64,000 nt of DNA. It comes from Hetaerina americana (lineage: Eukaryota > Arthropoda > Insecta > Odonata > Calopterygidae). Both the position numbers and the translations under genes were made by a program. The stretch lies in assembly GCA_022747635.1 (NCBI GenBank), contig JAKTNV010000008.1:134501-198500 (forward strand). The letters are read 5' to 3'. This document shows positions 43,621-55,489 of the stretch, in pieces. The number at the start of each line of letters is the position of its first letter. Within the stretch, counting starts at the first letter, position 1. Below the pieces are notes generated by a model, which had not been told where the DNA came from, searched no databases, and saw nothing but the letters and a program-made list of their open reading frames with translations.

Positions 43621-43885
43621 AATAATGTGTGGTATAATAAGTACGTGTGGTATGATATATTGAATAATGAATACATGTAGTTAGATGTGTGGTATAATGA
43701 GTAGGTTTAGTTTGATGTATTGTATAATGAATACGTGTAGTTTAATGTATGGTATAGTACTCGTAGTTAGATGTATAGTGTAATGGTTAGGGGTAGTTTG
43801 ATGTATGGTATAATGAGTAGGGGTAGTTTGATGAATGGTATAGTGAATACGTGTAGTTTGATGTATGGGAAAATGAGTACGTGTT
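43621..43885. repeat. 30-bp minisatellite, about nine units
   Basis: Imperfect units of 30 bases approximate ATGTATGGTATAATGAGTACG plus TGTAGTTTG. Because 30 is divisible by three, the minus strand translates to a repeating HYTIHQTTPT open frame (43962-43681), which is not a gene. Units differ by several substitutions. Confidence 0.85.
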
Positions 43886-45858
43886 AACGTTTCATTGATT
43901 TTTCTCCAGCATTGCATCATCGGCCGGCAATGAAATTCGAATCGTGCCCAATTCGTCCACACTTGCTTCTAATAATGATGAATGCTTTCCACGTAGGTGT
44001 TCATTTACATTAGAAAAAATAAAAAGGGGAATTGCCAGGCCTATTGCAAGGAATAGAAATAGGATTCACTTATATTTTCACAATATAATGTTGAATCCTC
44101 GGAAATCGATATTCACAAACACATCCCGCGTCTCAGGATTTAATTTTCTGATATAAGCGTGTCACTTGCTCCAAATGAAATGTTCAATATTTCTTATACT
44201 GCTTTCAATGTTATTCCACGATCTTATCTCGCAATGACAGCAGCGGTGCGATTGTTTTCCTCGTAAGAGCAGTGACTGGAACTCAGGGTCAACCTTTCTT
44301 TCAAAAATTAAAGGCATCCTCTCTTTAAACGTTTTACGCAACCTTCTAGCTGTTAATATGGGTAATGCCACACATGAGAATGCCGTCTGTAGCATTTAAT
44401 AGTTTTCGACGGACGATTTGCTTGCGGGAAAGCTACAGGTATACAACACTGTATATTCCGATCCAGCGTCGCTTGCTGCCCCCCCCCTCGTACGCGAAGT
44501 CAACATGGATCCAAATGCAACGGCTACACCAATGCTTGAATCAAATTAATAAAACTTGTACCAAGCATAATTTACACATTTTGCTAACTATGTGAAATAA
44601 AACAAAATGTTTTCACAATAAATTATGCGAATCAAAATGTTGTCAGCATTCCTCATCGGAGAGAGAGCTCTTGAATACCATTTGAATTATTCATCTTCCC
44701 TTTACATTTTTAAATTTTACGTTGCACTTCATGATCAATGAGAAAGCTAGCTTCAAAACCAGTGTGGTAAATTTAAACATTTTCTGTGGATTCTTATGTT
44801 TATTTCCTCATGCTCAGTTAAAAGTTACTTCCAGTGAGTGTAGAACGCTCCCTTTTTGAGATGCTTCGATGAAATAGAAAATAAATGAAGTAATATTTCT
44901 GGCGTCATTGCACTTGATGGTCTCCTCTCTGTTCTCTCCGCCTCACGCTTCCTGCTCATGCTGCAATGGTCCATCGCGTGGACCCGCTCCATTCATCTTG
45001 TGCCCCCCCCTCCCCCTTCGCCTTCCTGACCCCCCATTCCCCTCTCCTTCCCTCCCCCTCCGTTAGCTCTGCGTGTCCCACTCTTGCGATGATCAAGACT
45101 CCGTCATTTTGAATGACACCTGTCCGTTTCAATGTCGAAGTTCCCCTGGAACACACGTCTAGAGATTCGATTCAATTCTATGCCCTTGGTTACTATCCAC
45201 GCTTCTGTGCAATATAAGAAAACTGACCACACGAAACGCTTAAATAATCCTCCCTTTCAGTTTGGAACTGGCGTTCTTTTCCATCCGTTTTTTGTGATTT
45301 TCTGACAAGGTTCTCTTGGTCCTTTCAGGTATCATTGCGCTTTCCTCTCATCCCACGTGGGGCGACCGTCATCCTGAACGTCTGCCACCGCCACCCTCCC
45401 TCTCTGGCGCGCCTCTTAGCCTATGGTCACTCCAATCGGAGCGAAATGTACCTCGACGACCATTTATTCGCAGCACGTGATGCAGAAGAGGATTACTTTC
45501 GACCAGCTTCCGACAGCGACTGCCGCTCCCTCATGCAGCGGGGTCGGTCGGCAATCCTTTCGGGGCGCCGAAGCCCCTCTAAGGGCACGGGCAGGGCTTC
45601 GTTCGGTGCCCCCCCCCCCACCCAGCCAGTGGCCCGTCGATTGGGGAGGGAAAGGCAATGGGTCGATGTTCGTGAGGGGTGCGTGCGTTTGCAGTGGTCC
45701 TAGCCCCCTCCCCTCCCCAGGGGGGTCTCGTCTACACCCCGTCGCCCACGAAAACGCTCGCGGTGTTCTCACGTGGGCAAAGGAAGGGTCAATCGCTGCG
45801 ATACTCCAATGTTTCTTTATGCTAAATTTGCCTTTTTGACTCATTTATATTCAAGTGG
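43886..45858. other. Unassigned region
   Basis: Mostly unremarkable sequence. A C-rich stretch occurs at about 45001-45060 and CpG-rich frames at 45335-45840. I see no transposon protein, SINE or convincing exon. Confidence 0.4.
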
Positions 45859-45860
45859 TA

Positions 45861-46231
45861 CGAGGGTAGGCTGAAAACTAACGCACACATGCTTGTAGAC
45901 CACAAACAAAATGGCCTTTTGGAGCACTCCTGGTGGCATGTGGAAGTAACATTCCCCTCCACACGCATGCGGAGGCTTGAGGTCGTTACATTCATCCAGT
46001 GTATTTTGAGAAGCGGAAATATGGAGACGTGTTTTGGTGCCATGTCAACGCGAGTTAAACCTCTCGAATCTGCATCCGCTTCTCAAAATACACTGGGTGA
46101 ATGTAAAGGCCTCAAGCCTCCACATGCGTGTGGAGGGGAATGTTACTTCCACATGCCACCAGGAGTGCTTCAGAAGGCCATTTTGTTTGTGGTCTACAAG
46201 CATGTGTGAATTAATTTTCAGCCTACCCTCG
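45861..46231. mobile_element. Foldback MITE with 157-bp inverted arms, derived from a mariner
   Basis: The element begins CGAGGGTAGGCTGAAAACTA and ends with the inverse, flanked by TA on both sides (45859-45860, 46232-46233). Arms of 157 bases (45861-46017 and 46075-46231) mirror each other with few mismatches around a 57-base centre. The left arm plus centre matches the first 210 bases of the mariner at 52807, including GACCACAAACAAAATG and GTGTATTTTGAGAAGCGGAA. It has no coding capacity and would depend on that mariner's transposase. It sits inside the mariner relic at 46234. Confidence 0.88.
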
Positions 46232-46233
46232 TA

Positions 46234-46740
46234 TATTATTTACTGTTTGACCTGGAGGAGCGTACCCTTGATGGACCACCCATTCGTGCTCGAAAACGAC
46301 ACGTTCAACATGATCTTGACGTTTTTTCGACCTTGCCGTGCCTTCTTCGGTCGTGGAGACCCATGCTATTTCATTTGATAAGACTGGGCTTTTGTTTCAG
46401 GGTCACAGACAAAGATCCATGAGTTATCTCCAATTATGACCTTTTATAGAATCCCTGGGTCATTTTTTGCGGCTTTGAGCAAGTCCCCTGTAACTGCAGC
46501 ACGAAATTCTTCCTGCTTTTGTGACGGGAGTTGTGGAATGAATTTTGCAGCCACAATTTTCATGCCGACATCTTCCGTGAAAATCTCAGATGCACTAGGT
46601 TTCGGAATCCCTAAATCTCCTTCTAACTGTCGCACTGTCAATCGTCGATTGCAGCTCGCACGCGAGAATTGGCTTTTTCGGGTGCTCGGTGTTTTTGGAT
46701 GATGGTCTTTCAGAACGTGGATCACTTTCTACGGATTCGC
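46234..46740 (-). pseudogene. Mariner transposase fragment (second family)
   Basis: The minus strand reads NRRLTVRQLEGDLGIPKPSASEIF, TEDVGMKIVAAKFIPQLPSQKQ, DLLKAAKNDPGIL, a stop, then KVIIGDNSWIFVCDPETKAQS and SPRPKKARQGRKNVKIMLNV. This is the second helix-turn-helix and first catalytic motif (GDNSW, usually GDESW). The sequence stops at KGTLLQVKQ, in the place of PPGQTVN, where the MITE has inserted. No downstream catalytic part is found on the far side of the MITE. Confidence 0.78.
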
Positions 46741-48180
46741 AGCCAACTTTAAAGCTTCGATATCACGCATTAATTTGAGCATCACTCATATAGGGCCCTC
46801 CCCGAAGGCATAGTTAATCACACGAATGGCTTATGTGGACAGCAAAACTTGCGCTAAACTGTACTTGAAGTTAAATGTCCACAAAACACCAAGATTATGG
46901 ATATCAATTTTCAGGATATACTTCGTCCTGTTTTGGAAGGGTCGACTGCTACCTAGTAATAAACAACTGCTTATTTGTTCGATCGCTGATCACCACGGAA
47001 TTATCAATATTCCGAATTGTATTGGTCGCCAGGTTTGGTTAAAACCTATCTTCTAGCTTCGAAGACAGAGGGACGACTATCTCCATATTGCATTGGGGCA
47101 TAATGAAGTGGTTCCCTCTTTAACCTTTCTCCTCGCCGACTGTTCTCCTTGTCGTGCCTTCTATCCCTGCGGCGAGTGTGTGGATACGTCGACCGCAAAC
47201 CACAGCATTCTTAAGACATTCTTCGAACGTGACATGCAGTGAAACCCTCCCCCAATCCCACCCTCCCACACGCCCATCCCCCGACCCCACTCCACTCCAC
47301 GTCCACGATACACGTGGGCCAATGCAACAATCGCTTGGCTCACCTTTCGTTCCCCGCGTGCGCCTTGTCGCCATGATGAATTTCAGTTCCACCTTTTGTT
47401 TATCGACGCACGCGGTGGGCGCGGATGCGTGGAGGAGTCGCTGGAGTCGTGAAGTTTTCGGAGATCGAGGCGTGCGCGCTCTTCTCCGCGACGGCGATGC
47501 AGAATTGCCGACTAGGAGATTACTCGGAGCCCAGAATTTATTTTGGCGACGGTGGGAATGAGTGGCAGGAGAGATTGCATAATGGGTGCAAATGCAAAAA
47601 ATCTCGACGGATTTCTCGCGAAATGAGGTTGAACATGGCGGCGAAAGGGCTGCCGGTGGGAAGTCAGGGGGAGTGCGTAAAAACGTGCATTCAAAAGCGT
47701 AAAGCAGCAACATAGGTGAGGCCATTGGGTAATAAGGATGTCACGGGAGGAAGGTGGGTTCTCCGGCAATGGACGGGTAAGAGGCTCGATGCGCCACTGG
47801 GTCACGTGTCAAGAATGGACGGGAGGAAAGAGTAAATAGTTGGCGCGAGCTGGGGGTGGCCACAGATGAACCTCATGCGAGAGACCCTCGAGACCAGGGT
47901 GCCCTGCAGGGGCAGGAAGGGAGTAGATGGAAGAAAAGGAAAAGGAGATGGAAGAGGAGTGAATATGCGATGGAGGCGCAATCAGTGTGCAAGTGGCAAG
48001 GGCAAAGTGAGTGAATCAGGAAGAGAGACTGGCCTATCCAACACGACACTAGTCATCTTTATCATTCAACGCAGTACTTAGAGAACATTTCTGTTCTCAA
48101 TACAAATGTATTTTCAAAATTAGGTATAAGAGTACGGCTGGGGTGAACTCTTCCCATTATAACCCTCAAATTTTTTATTT
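46741..48180. other. Unassigned, partly CpG-rich region
   Basis: From about 47100 to 47950 the composition is GC/CpG-rich. No transposon is recognised. One possible host exon start is noted separately at 47344-47374. Confidence 0.4.
47344..47374 (-). CDS. Possible first coding exon (speculative)
   Basis: On the minus strand an ATG in a fair context (ATCATGG) opens MATRRTRGTK and ends after one extra base at AAAG|GTGAGC, a strong donor. The upstream 150 bases are CpG-rich, like a promoter. No downstream exon is identified, and no family is recognised from ten residues. The longer open frame 47725-47120 runs through both intron and UTR and is not supported. It may well be chance. Confidence 0.18.
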
Positions 48181-48184
48181 ATTT

Positions 48185-48650
48185 TAGTTATTTATTTATA
48201 CCCACCATGAAACCTACCGCCACGGTGTTTGGCAGGGAGTGGATACAGTCCGCACTAGTTTTGAGCCGAATATGACCCTGCCGCTGTCGGACAATGTTAT
48301 TCTGATTCCTTATCGTTCGTGGGAAAAATGACGTCAAAAATCTATCTGTTCTACACTAAATCTCTCTAATTTTATTAGCATGATCTCTCCTGCCGCTGTA
48401 CGATTAAGGTAATAATATATTTTCAAAATCAATTTCTTACAATTTATGCAAGAGATGTAATCTGTAATTTAGCCTTCGCTCCATCAATTGATTCCCAGCA
48501 TAGCTGCTCTAATATTTTGGATACGCTACTAAGTTTATCATAACAGCGTTTTACAAATCTATCTCCTCTCCCTTCCAATTTCGATCCAATTCGGCAATTA
48601 ATCCAACTTCGCGAGAATCCCATATACTTAGAGAATATCTTGAAAGCTTG
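48185..48650 (-). mobile_element. CR1-like LINE 3' fragment
   Basis: The minus strand gives GRGDRFVKRCYD, a degraded CWESIDGAKAKLQIT and the 3' end with GCCAAACACCGTGGCGGTAGG. It aligns with the C-terminus of the 32.3-kb copy (RRGARFVKNCYD). It is a more diverged subfamily that matches 50.4-51.2 and 63.7-64.0 kb. Confidence 0.72.
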
Positions 48651-49320
48651 CATAGTTCACCATTCTTCAACTACACACGCCTCTCTTCACTCCGTCCAAC
48701 CACTCCCTTCCTCCCCTCAGCGTCGCTTGCCCTCCACCCCAGCCCCCGACAGGCCGATCAGAGCGCCCTCCTCCGTCCCAATTTGGTGCCTCCTTCTCCC
48801 GACAACCCTCTCTCCCACCACGACTGTTTTCTTTCCCACGCACTTCTCCACCTATCTCAGTCTTCTCCACCTCACAAGCCTCCCGTCCACGATTATCCAA
48901 TGGCCTCAGCAACCAAGTTTCGGGGCCGTGATGCACTGCATAGGAAAGTCTGAACACCATTACCCAAGGTGCCAATCACCAACTCCTGATTATTCCTTTT
49001 TTTACAGCTAAGAAATTTTACATGCGTAAAATATTTCGTATTAAATTACTACATATCAATGCAATAAAAAATACATTTACAAATAATCTTCTTCATATAC
49101 AATAGCAGTATAATCTTCATCATGCGTGTATGTACATTTTTGGTATACAACAGAAATACAGAAAATCAATAAGAATATACAATTGGAGACAATTTTCAAA
49201 ATTTACCATAGGGCTATGATTTTCATGATATACAATAGTAGTATAAATGATAATGGAATACCAATTATTATTATTATTTGTATAGTAGTAGTAATAGTAT
49301 AATATTATTTCCATACTCCC
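48651..49320. other. Unassigned region with short triplet repeats
   Basis: Pyrimidine-rich sequence (48660-48900) is followed by AT-rich sequence with (ATT)/(AGT) runs at 49250-49300. No gene is recognised. Confidence 0.4.
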
Positions 49321-49324
49321 TCGC

Positions 49325-49990
49325 ACCTGAGTTGTCTGAGACATGTACAGGCTGCCAATAAATCTCTATGACAATACTTCTTTACCGAACAAGATTGCTC
49401 GCATCTAAAAACCTACGTAATAAGGGGATTGTTCGACTTTCTCAAGTTAATGCCTCCCCCCTTATCTAAATGTTTATCCTTCCTGTGTCTCAAGAACCAC
49501 ATTAATTTCGTCTCCAGCAATGATTATCATCCCATATCTGGTCACAATGCTCTCGGCAATGCTTACATTGCTGGCTGACTGACAGACTAGAGCTTGGTCA
49601 TCAGCAAACCTAACTGATTTTACGAATTCCCCGCCCACTTTCATTCCTACCTCCAGTTCTTCCCATGCCTCTTTTAATCATTTCCTCTGCATACAGGTTG
49701 AACAGCAACGGTGATAATGGGCAACCCTGCCTTACACCCCTTCCTTACACTGCCCATCCGGATTCTCCATTTTCCACTCCCACCTGAGCAGTCTGAGACA
49801 TGTACAGGTTGCGATTTAGCCTCCTTTCCCTCCAATCTATTCCTATTTTCTGCATTATATTTATTATTTCTATTCAATTAACTCTATTTCATGCTTTCTT
49901 GATATCCACGAAGCAGCAAATATATCCTGATTGTATTCTACAGGTATATACTTCATTGCTAATATGGCTTCACGCGTGCCTATAAGACTG
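49325..49990 (-). mobile_element. RTE-like LINE fragment, RT core
   Basis: Minus-strand text includes ENRNRLEGKEAKSQPVHVSD in one frame and, in the coding frame, the active-site block SVRFADDQALVCQSA near 49620-49580, followed by RYGMIII. Here the block reads FADD, unlike FAND in the 844-codon ORF. Both ends are ragged and frames are broken. Confidence 0.75.
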
Positions 49991-50269
49991 ATAATATAAA
50001 CATACGCATGGCAGCATTAACGGGCGGAATCATGGGTAGTTGTCGATTTGATGAATCATTTGTCCTCTATAGGTTGCGTGCTTTAAAAAAGTCCACATTT
50101 TGAGAAGATATTACACAATGCAGAGTCTGAAGACCTAGTGATTGCATGGCAGAAAATAGGGATAAACTGAAGGGATGGATGAGTACCTCTGGGTACATGA
50201 ATATATCCATGAATCATGTCTCAGAAGTATGGGTGGGGGGATTGAGGGGTCGCGAGGGAGACATCGGGA

Positions 50270-50375
50270 AGACCGGAGGCACTTCGGAGGGAATGCCAGC
50301 GTGGTGAGATCTGCGAATGATCAAACGCTCAATTGCCAGTCGGCCGAGTCGTTGGTTTTATTGCTGAGCACATTG
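50270..50375 (+). mobile_element. Short RTE-like LINE relic around the RT active site
   Basis: The plus-strand frame reads ASVVRSANDQTLNCQSAESLVLLLS, aligning with SVKSVRFANDQALVCQSAKGLQALLS. The core asparagine is shared with the 844-codon ORF. Sequence on either side is too decayed to follow. Confidence 0.55.
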
Positions 50376-50384
50376 ATTTATATT

Positions 50385-51240
50385 TATTCATACATACCCT
50401 AAGATCAACTGCCAGGGTTTGTGGCAGGGAATGAATACACACCAGAATAATTTTACCATAATAATACCCTACCGCGGTCGAACAATGTTATTATTATCCC
50501 CTATTGTTCGTGTAAAAAATGACATCTTAAATCTACCTGTTCTACACTTAATCTCTTTAATTTTATTGAAATGATCTCTCCCATTGTAGTACGAGGGGGG
50601 TAATAATACATTTTCAACATCACTGCTAAAGAGACCTCCTTACAATTAATGCAAGAGCTTCAATTTGTAATTTAACCTTCGCTCCGAGAGTGATTCCCAG
50701 TGTAACTGCTCTAATATTTTGGATACGCCACTAAGTTTATCACAACAACGTCTTGCAAATCTAACTCCTCTACGCTGAATGCGATCTAATTCCGCAATCA
50801 ATCCACATTCGCGAGGATCCCATATATTAGCTGCTTATTCTAAATGTTGCCTAACCAACAACATATGAAATTTCTCTTTGACCTTTTCATCACATTTACC
50901 AAGTATTCTTCTCATAAATCTTAATGTTTTGTTAGGCTGTTTACATATTCCTAGTGTATGTGTTTCGCCCAGGAGAGATCGTGAGTGAGGGTAACGCCTA
51001 AGTATTTAATCGAGTCCACACATTCCATTTCGGTGTTCCCGATGCAGTAGGCGTTCGGGAAGGAATTGTTCTTTTTCCAAAAAATTATCATTTCGCACTT
51101 TTTTATTTTTGATTATAAATCCCAAGTGTTGCATCAGTGTTGTGTAGCATTAAGGTCAACTGAAAAAGCTGCTGTGTCCTCGGGATCACGGATATCACGG
51201 TGAACCACCGCATCGTCGGCAAATAAACGTATCTTAATAG
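50385..51240 (-). mobile_element. CR1-like LINE 3' fragment
   Basis: The minus strand has IKIRLFADDAVVHRDIRDPEDTA (active site intact) at about 51240-51165. Further on come decayed palm/thumb sequence, the QRRGVRFARRCCD region near 50775, and a 3' end with TGCCACAAACCCTGGCAG. It is 5'-truncated just before the active site. Confidence 0.78.
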
Positions 51241-52029
51241 TGACTACGGAGTCAATGTCGTGAACATAATGACGCAGCGAGAAGTGTATAAGAGAGACAA
51301 TAAATCTGAACAAATCAAAAGTGCTGCCATTATAAAAACAATGCGTGGACGACGTCAGAGGAAGTACCGACGCCTGAGTGGGATGAGGCGAGCTGGAGGC
51401 AAGGAAATGCTGGTGGCATGGAGGGCGACTGAAGAATTCCGAGTAATCCACGGCGTAGTTCGCACCTCACCTCGCGCGATTACCAACATTAACACCTTAT
51501 AAGAGTGATATTATTATGAAGGCTGCTTGTCATTCAACCTTCGGTTCCCAGGATGGCTAGGTACCCATTTAATCAATGACACGCGCAACTTTGACCAGTA
51601 CTTCTTATTTTCGCATAACAGTGAGTGCTGATCGTAATAAACGGTGCAATAATTTTGACTTGCCCACATTACACTGCATGCGAACTCCAAAGTTGTGTGT
51701 TGCGCCAAGGATTGTATTAGGGAAGAGCTTGTAAGTCGGCTCTAACTTTCAGAAAGAGACACCTCGAGTCTCATTTGCATTTCCGGATGGGAGAGTCGCC
51801 CTCATCAAGTCTACAACGTCATGCGTAGGAGTGCGCCTGGAACACACCACGCGGCGACACCTTCTCCAGCTTTCTTCGACAGGAGCAGTTCCTTCTCGTT
51901 CATTAATTCCTGCAATCGCGGCCTAAAAAACACGAACCATGAGTTGGTATTCGAAAGAGGGCGGATTTTCAATCGTTTATGCAATTTATATGACTTGTCT
52001 AACATTTTTCGTCATTTCTGCTACTATTC
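51241..52029. other. Unassigned region
   Basis: No element or gene recognised. The 80-codon frame at 51260-51502 is basic and low in complexity, without a domain. Confidence 0.4.
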
Positions 52030-52275
52030 AGTGTGGTATGGGTGATGGTAGAGTTTACCCAGTACTAAGCCCGACAGCGAGTAAAATTCACACATCATGG
52101 TTGTGGGGCCAGTTCCTTCCAACTGTGGTTCCCAGGTCCAATGGTTATGGTTTCCCAGGAAGATCTGGTACCCGAAAGATCACGCAGCTTAGGTGGAGCC
52201 GAGGCTGGCCCAGAGAGGCATGGGTTGGAATCGAACCCTGTCCCTTCGGTCAGTATGCCATCACTCTACCCCACG
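52030..52275 (-). mobile_element. SINE family A, degraded copy
   Basis: Read on the minus strand: GTGGGGTAGAGTG (A-box region), GGGTTCGATTCC-like B-box, GATCTTTCGGGTACCAGATC, GGGAAACCATAACC and TGATGTGTGAATTTTAC. It is more diverged than the 15.8-kb copy and has no long (TA)n tail. Confidence 0.75.
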
Positions 52276-52806
52276 GCTATCACGCGCATGCACTCATTGA
52301 ATGTATGAAAAATAATGCGTGAGATTTGTTATATGTTGTAAAGGTGTTGGTATATGCAAGTTATGCACTGCCAAATTCATTAATTTTTCACCAATCCCTT
52401 GCGTGTATTGAAAATGGGTGGAATCTCAATATGCGGCGGAAAGTGGAGGACTATGTGCAGCAAAACTTTCGTCAAGCGACATGGATTACCTGCTAATGTG
52501 GCAGCGCCATCTTGTGTTCCAAAGACCGGCGGCGAATTTCGTGACGCAGCGGGTGCCACTCTCACCTCTGCACATCCATGGCGGCGGTCACCAGAGTAAC
52601 ATTTAGGCGCACAAACCCATTTAGGAGAAACAGTTTGGGGTAAACTATCGTTATTCCTATCGAGCTGCATGCAATCATAAGCGAGCGTGGTGCGTTTGTT
52701 GTCATCAAAAAATAGCTGCAATGCGAACACAGTAAACAAGACGACAATGGGCGACAATACGAACAAAGACGAAGCGGGAATTTAAATTCCCAATTATTTA
52801 AAAATA

Positions 52807-53730
52807 CGAGGGTGGGCAGAAAACGAATGCACACATACTTGTAGACCACAAACAAAATGACCTTCAGAAGCACTCCTGGTGGCGTGTGGAAGTAACATTC
52901 CCCCCCAACACGCATCCGCGGGTTTGAGGTCGTTACATTCATCCGGTGTATTTTGAGAAGCGGAAGTATAGAGACGTGTTCTAGTGCCGTGTCAACGCGA
53001 GTCAAACAGCGTGGTTTATCGAATTTTTAGCTGATGAAAAAGTGACTCCTACTGAGATTCAGCGTCGTTTAAAGGCTGCTTATGGTGACGATGCTGTTGA
53101 TAGGTCTACTGTAAATTTATGGGTAGTAAAATTATGTGGTTGCGAGCCTTGAAAAGCCATAACTGTTGATGAAACACGCAGTGGGCGTCCGATGACTGCC
53201 ACAGACGATAAACAGAGCAAACTCGTCGAAGATTTGATTCAAAATATCCGGTGAAACATTCAAAAGCGTATCGCAAACCATATTGGAATATCCAAGGAAG
53301 AAGTGTGTCGCGTTAAAGGCAGCATCCTGGCGCCAATAATCTAGGAAAATGACTATAACGCTCGTCCGCACACCCCGCAACTGGAGAGGCTATGCGAAAC
53401 CTGAAATTCCAACCAATTCCACACCCTCCTTATTCCCCCGATTTTTGTCCTCAACTCAAGAGACACCTCAAGGCCAATCATTACACCTCGGATGATGAGG
53501 TGAAGGCAGGTGTCCATTCCTGGATTCGAAAAAAGTCGGAAAGGTTTTCCAGTTACCAAATAAAAAAACTTGTTAAACGTTGGGAGAAATGTGTTCGCCT
53601 TAACGGTGACTATGCTGAAAAGTAAATATATGATTTTGAAACTGAAGGAATATACTTTTTGCCGGATCTTGCTATTTGTTTTTGTTCGTGGTCTACAAGC
53701 ATGCGTGCATTACTTTTCAGTCTACCCTCG
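52807..53730 (+). mobile_element. Mariner with TIRs and TA duplication, internally deleted
   Basis: TIRs begin CGAGGGTGGGCAGAAAACGA (left) and end TTCAGTCTACCCTCG (right), with the next 25 or so bases also matching. TA flanks both sides (52805-52806, 53731-53732). Inside, the plus strand encodes VKQRGLSNF or, in frame, FIEFLADEKVTPTEIQRRLKAAY, DRSTVNLWVVK, VDETRSGRPMTAT and EDLIQNI. After a gap without the GDE and HxDN motifs comes PIPHPPYSPDF and, at the C-terminus, LVKRWEKCVRLNGDYAEK. At 924 bp it lacks about 400 bp of the catalytic core, so it could only be moved in trans. Confidence 0.88.
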
Positions 53731-53732
53731 TA

Positions 53733-54373
53733 TATGGGCTCTTGCAAGAGAGCAACTGCGGCGCCCGAATGTGCCCGCGCGGTCGTCAAATGCTCTTCTC
53801 CGAGTGCCACCATGCGGTCGTCGAGGGCCCCCACGCGGCAAGCCCCCCCGCCCCGCCCCCTCTCCCCCTGGGGCCGGAGGACAAAAACCTCCCCGCCACA
53901 CGGAAATAGGCAACCTCCCCCCCACGTCACTCTTCTAGCAGCGACCCATGTGGAGGAAGGGGATTGGAGCCAAGAACATCCCCCAAGGTGCTGCTGCTGT
54001 GACAGACGCTTCCTCCCGGAGCGGGTGAGGAGAGACGACCTTCAGGGAAGTCAACATTGAAAGAAGAATCAAGCATCTTCTCCCGGGTAAGAGGATGCCC
54101 AAGAAATAAACCTCCTAAGGTAAGTGTCATGGATAGACATATTAACATATATTGTTTAATTCTGTGCTTGTAATAATTCCATAACTCTCTCTTTCTCAAA
54201 TCCTTACTCTTGTCTCGTTTCCTTGTCCGCCTTGTCCCTCTGCCCCCTTGAGTAACGCAGCTGCCCCGCGCCCCGCACATTAAGGCGCCTGCCTACACAC
54301 CACTCCGCTTTAGGCTGCTGGGGAGCTAGACGTACAAGGAGCGAGACAAGAGTACTGTGTAAATAAACAAGTA
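53733..54373. other. Unassigned region
   Basis: GC-rich from 53740 to 53930 with low-complexity proline/arginine frames on both strands, then ordinary sequence. Nothing is recognised. Confidence 0.4.
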
Positions 54374-54425
54374 TATGTATATATATATATATTATATATA
54401 TATATATATATTATATATATAAATA

Positions 54426-54477
<52 letters not shown>
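54374..54477. repeat. (TA)n microsatellite at a SINE 3' end
   Basis: About 100 bases of TA with a few breaks lie at the 3' end of the minus SINE family A copy. Confidence 0.93.
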
Positions 54478-54478
<1 letters not shown>

Positions 54479-54765
54479 CCATAAACACAGTAATCAACCC
54501 AAAGTCGGTTTAGTACGTGATGGTAGAGATCACCCAGTACTAAGCCCAATACGGCGTGTGAAATTCACACATCAGGGTAGGGGGGCCAGTTCCTTTCCCT
54601 GTGCCGGTTATGGTTTCCCGGGAAGGTCTAGTACCCGAAAAATCACATAGCTTGGGTGGAGCTGCAGGTGCCCAGAGTGCCTTGCCTGGGGATCGAACCC
54701 GGGCCCCTGTAGTCAGGGTCAGTAGTCCAAAGTTTCTACCCCTGGACTACCGCATCCATACGCGG
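54478..54765 (-). mobile_element. SINE family A, nearly full length
   Basis: On the minus strand: head GTAGTCCAGGGGTAGAAAC with B-box GGGTTCGATCCCC, body TTTTTCGGGTACTAG, GGGAAACCATAACCGGCACA, CTGATGTGTGAATTTCACAC, and the 3' end CCGACTTTGGGTTGATTACTG followed by (TA)n. A short duplication within the head (GTCAGGGTCAGTAG) disturbs the anticodon-arm region. Confidence 0.85.
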
Positions 54766-54806
54766 TAGTATGCGGTCGCGGTGGACCAGGGATAGAGCGG
54801 CATAAA
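54766..54806 (+). mobile_element. SINE family A head fragment, facing the previous copy
   Basis: GCGGTCGCGGTGGACCAGGGATAGAGCGG repeats the SINE A head in the plus direction, immediately next to the head of the minus copy. The mirrored arrangement matches that at 15644-15771. Confidence 0.65.
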
Positions 54807-54888
54807 CCATAAACAGAGTTAAGTGTTTATGGTTTATGACGTCCCTTCGGATTCATTAATTTGTTTATCGTGATAAGATACTATATAT

Positions 54889-54919
<31 letters not shown>

Positions 54920-55489
54920 TTTTAATTATATTGTGCATATTATATATTAATATACACACGTATTCAAACACGAAAATCCGCCAATGGCGAATGCATATTC
55001 ATCCCATGGAAATTAATACAAGGAAAAGGCATAATAACACATGAATGGATCCCCACCATTTCTGTGCTCGCCTTTTATATGCGTTCCCATCCCTTTTCCT
55101 TATATGTGTATAAATATACGTGTATGTATTTATACACACCGACACAGAAAACATTGATAGACTCAGTGTAACAGGGATATGCTTTATCCTTTTAGTATTA
55201 AACGCCATTATGTGTACATATGATTGATAGTCATCGCGCGTTAGTCCATTTTATGCATGTGCACATTTTATTAACCAAATTGACGTGTGTATAATAATAT
55301 AAACGTAAACGTATTGTATATCATTGGCTCAATTTTCAAGTCTATCATGCTTCATGTTATTATATTTATAATAATATTATAAATTCATATATAATCCATT
55401 ATGTGCTCTTGTTTTTATATTTAATCATTTTACTTTATCTAATGACTATTGTTGTCATTTCATCCAAATTTTTTTTTATTTTATATTTA
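54807..55489. other. AT-rich unassigned region
   Basis: Contains a short (TA)n at about 54886-54915 and no recognised gene or element. Confidence 0.4.

Noticed and set aside
43621..43885. CRISPR-like array of regularly spaced repeats
   Set aside because: Units are contiguous without unique spacers, and the window is eukaryotic.
43681..43962. Minus-strand frame with a repeating HYTIHQTTP motif
   Set aside because: The repeat is a 30-bp minisatellite, whose unit length divisible by three keeps the frame open.
45335..45839. Two overlapping plus-strand frames as a host gene
   Set aside because: CpG-rich low-complexity sequence with no domain, start context or splice support.
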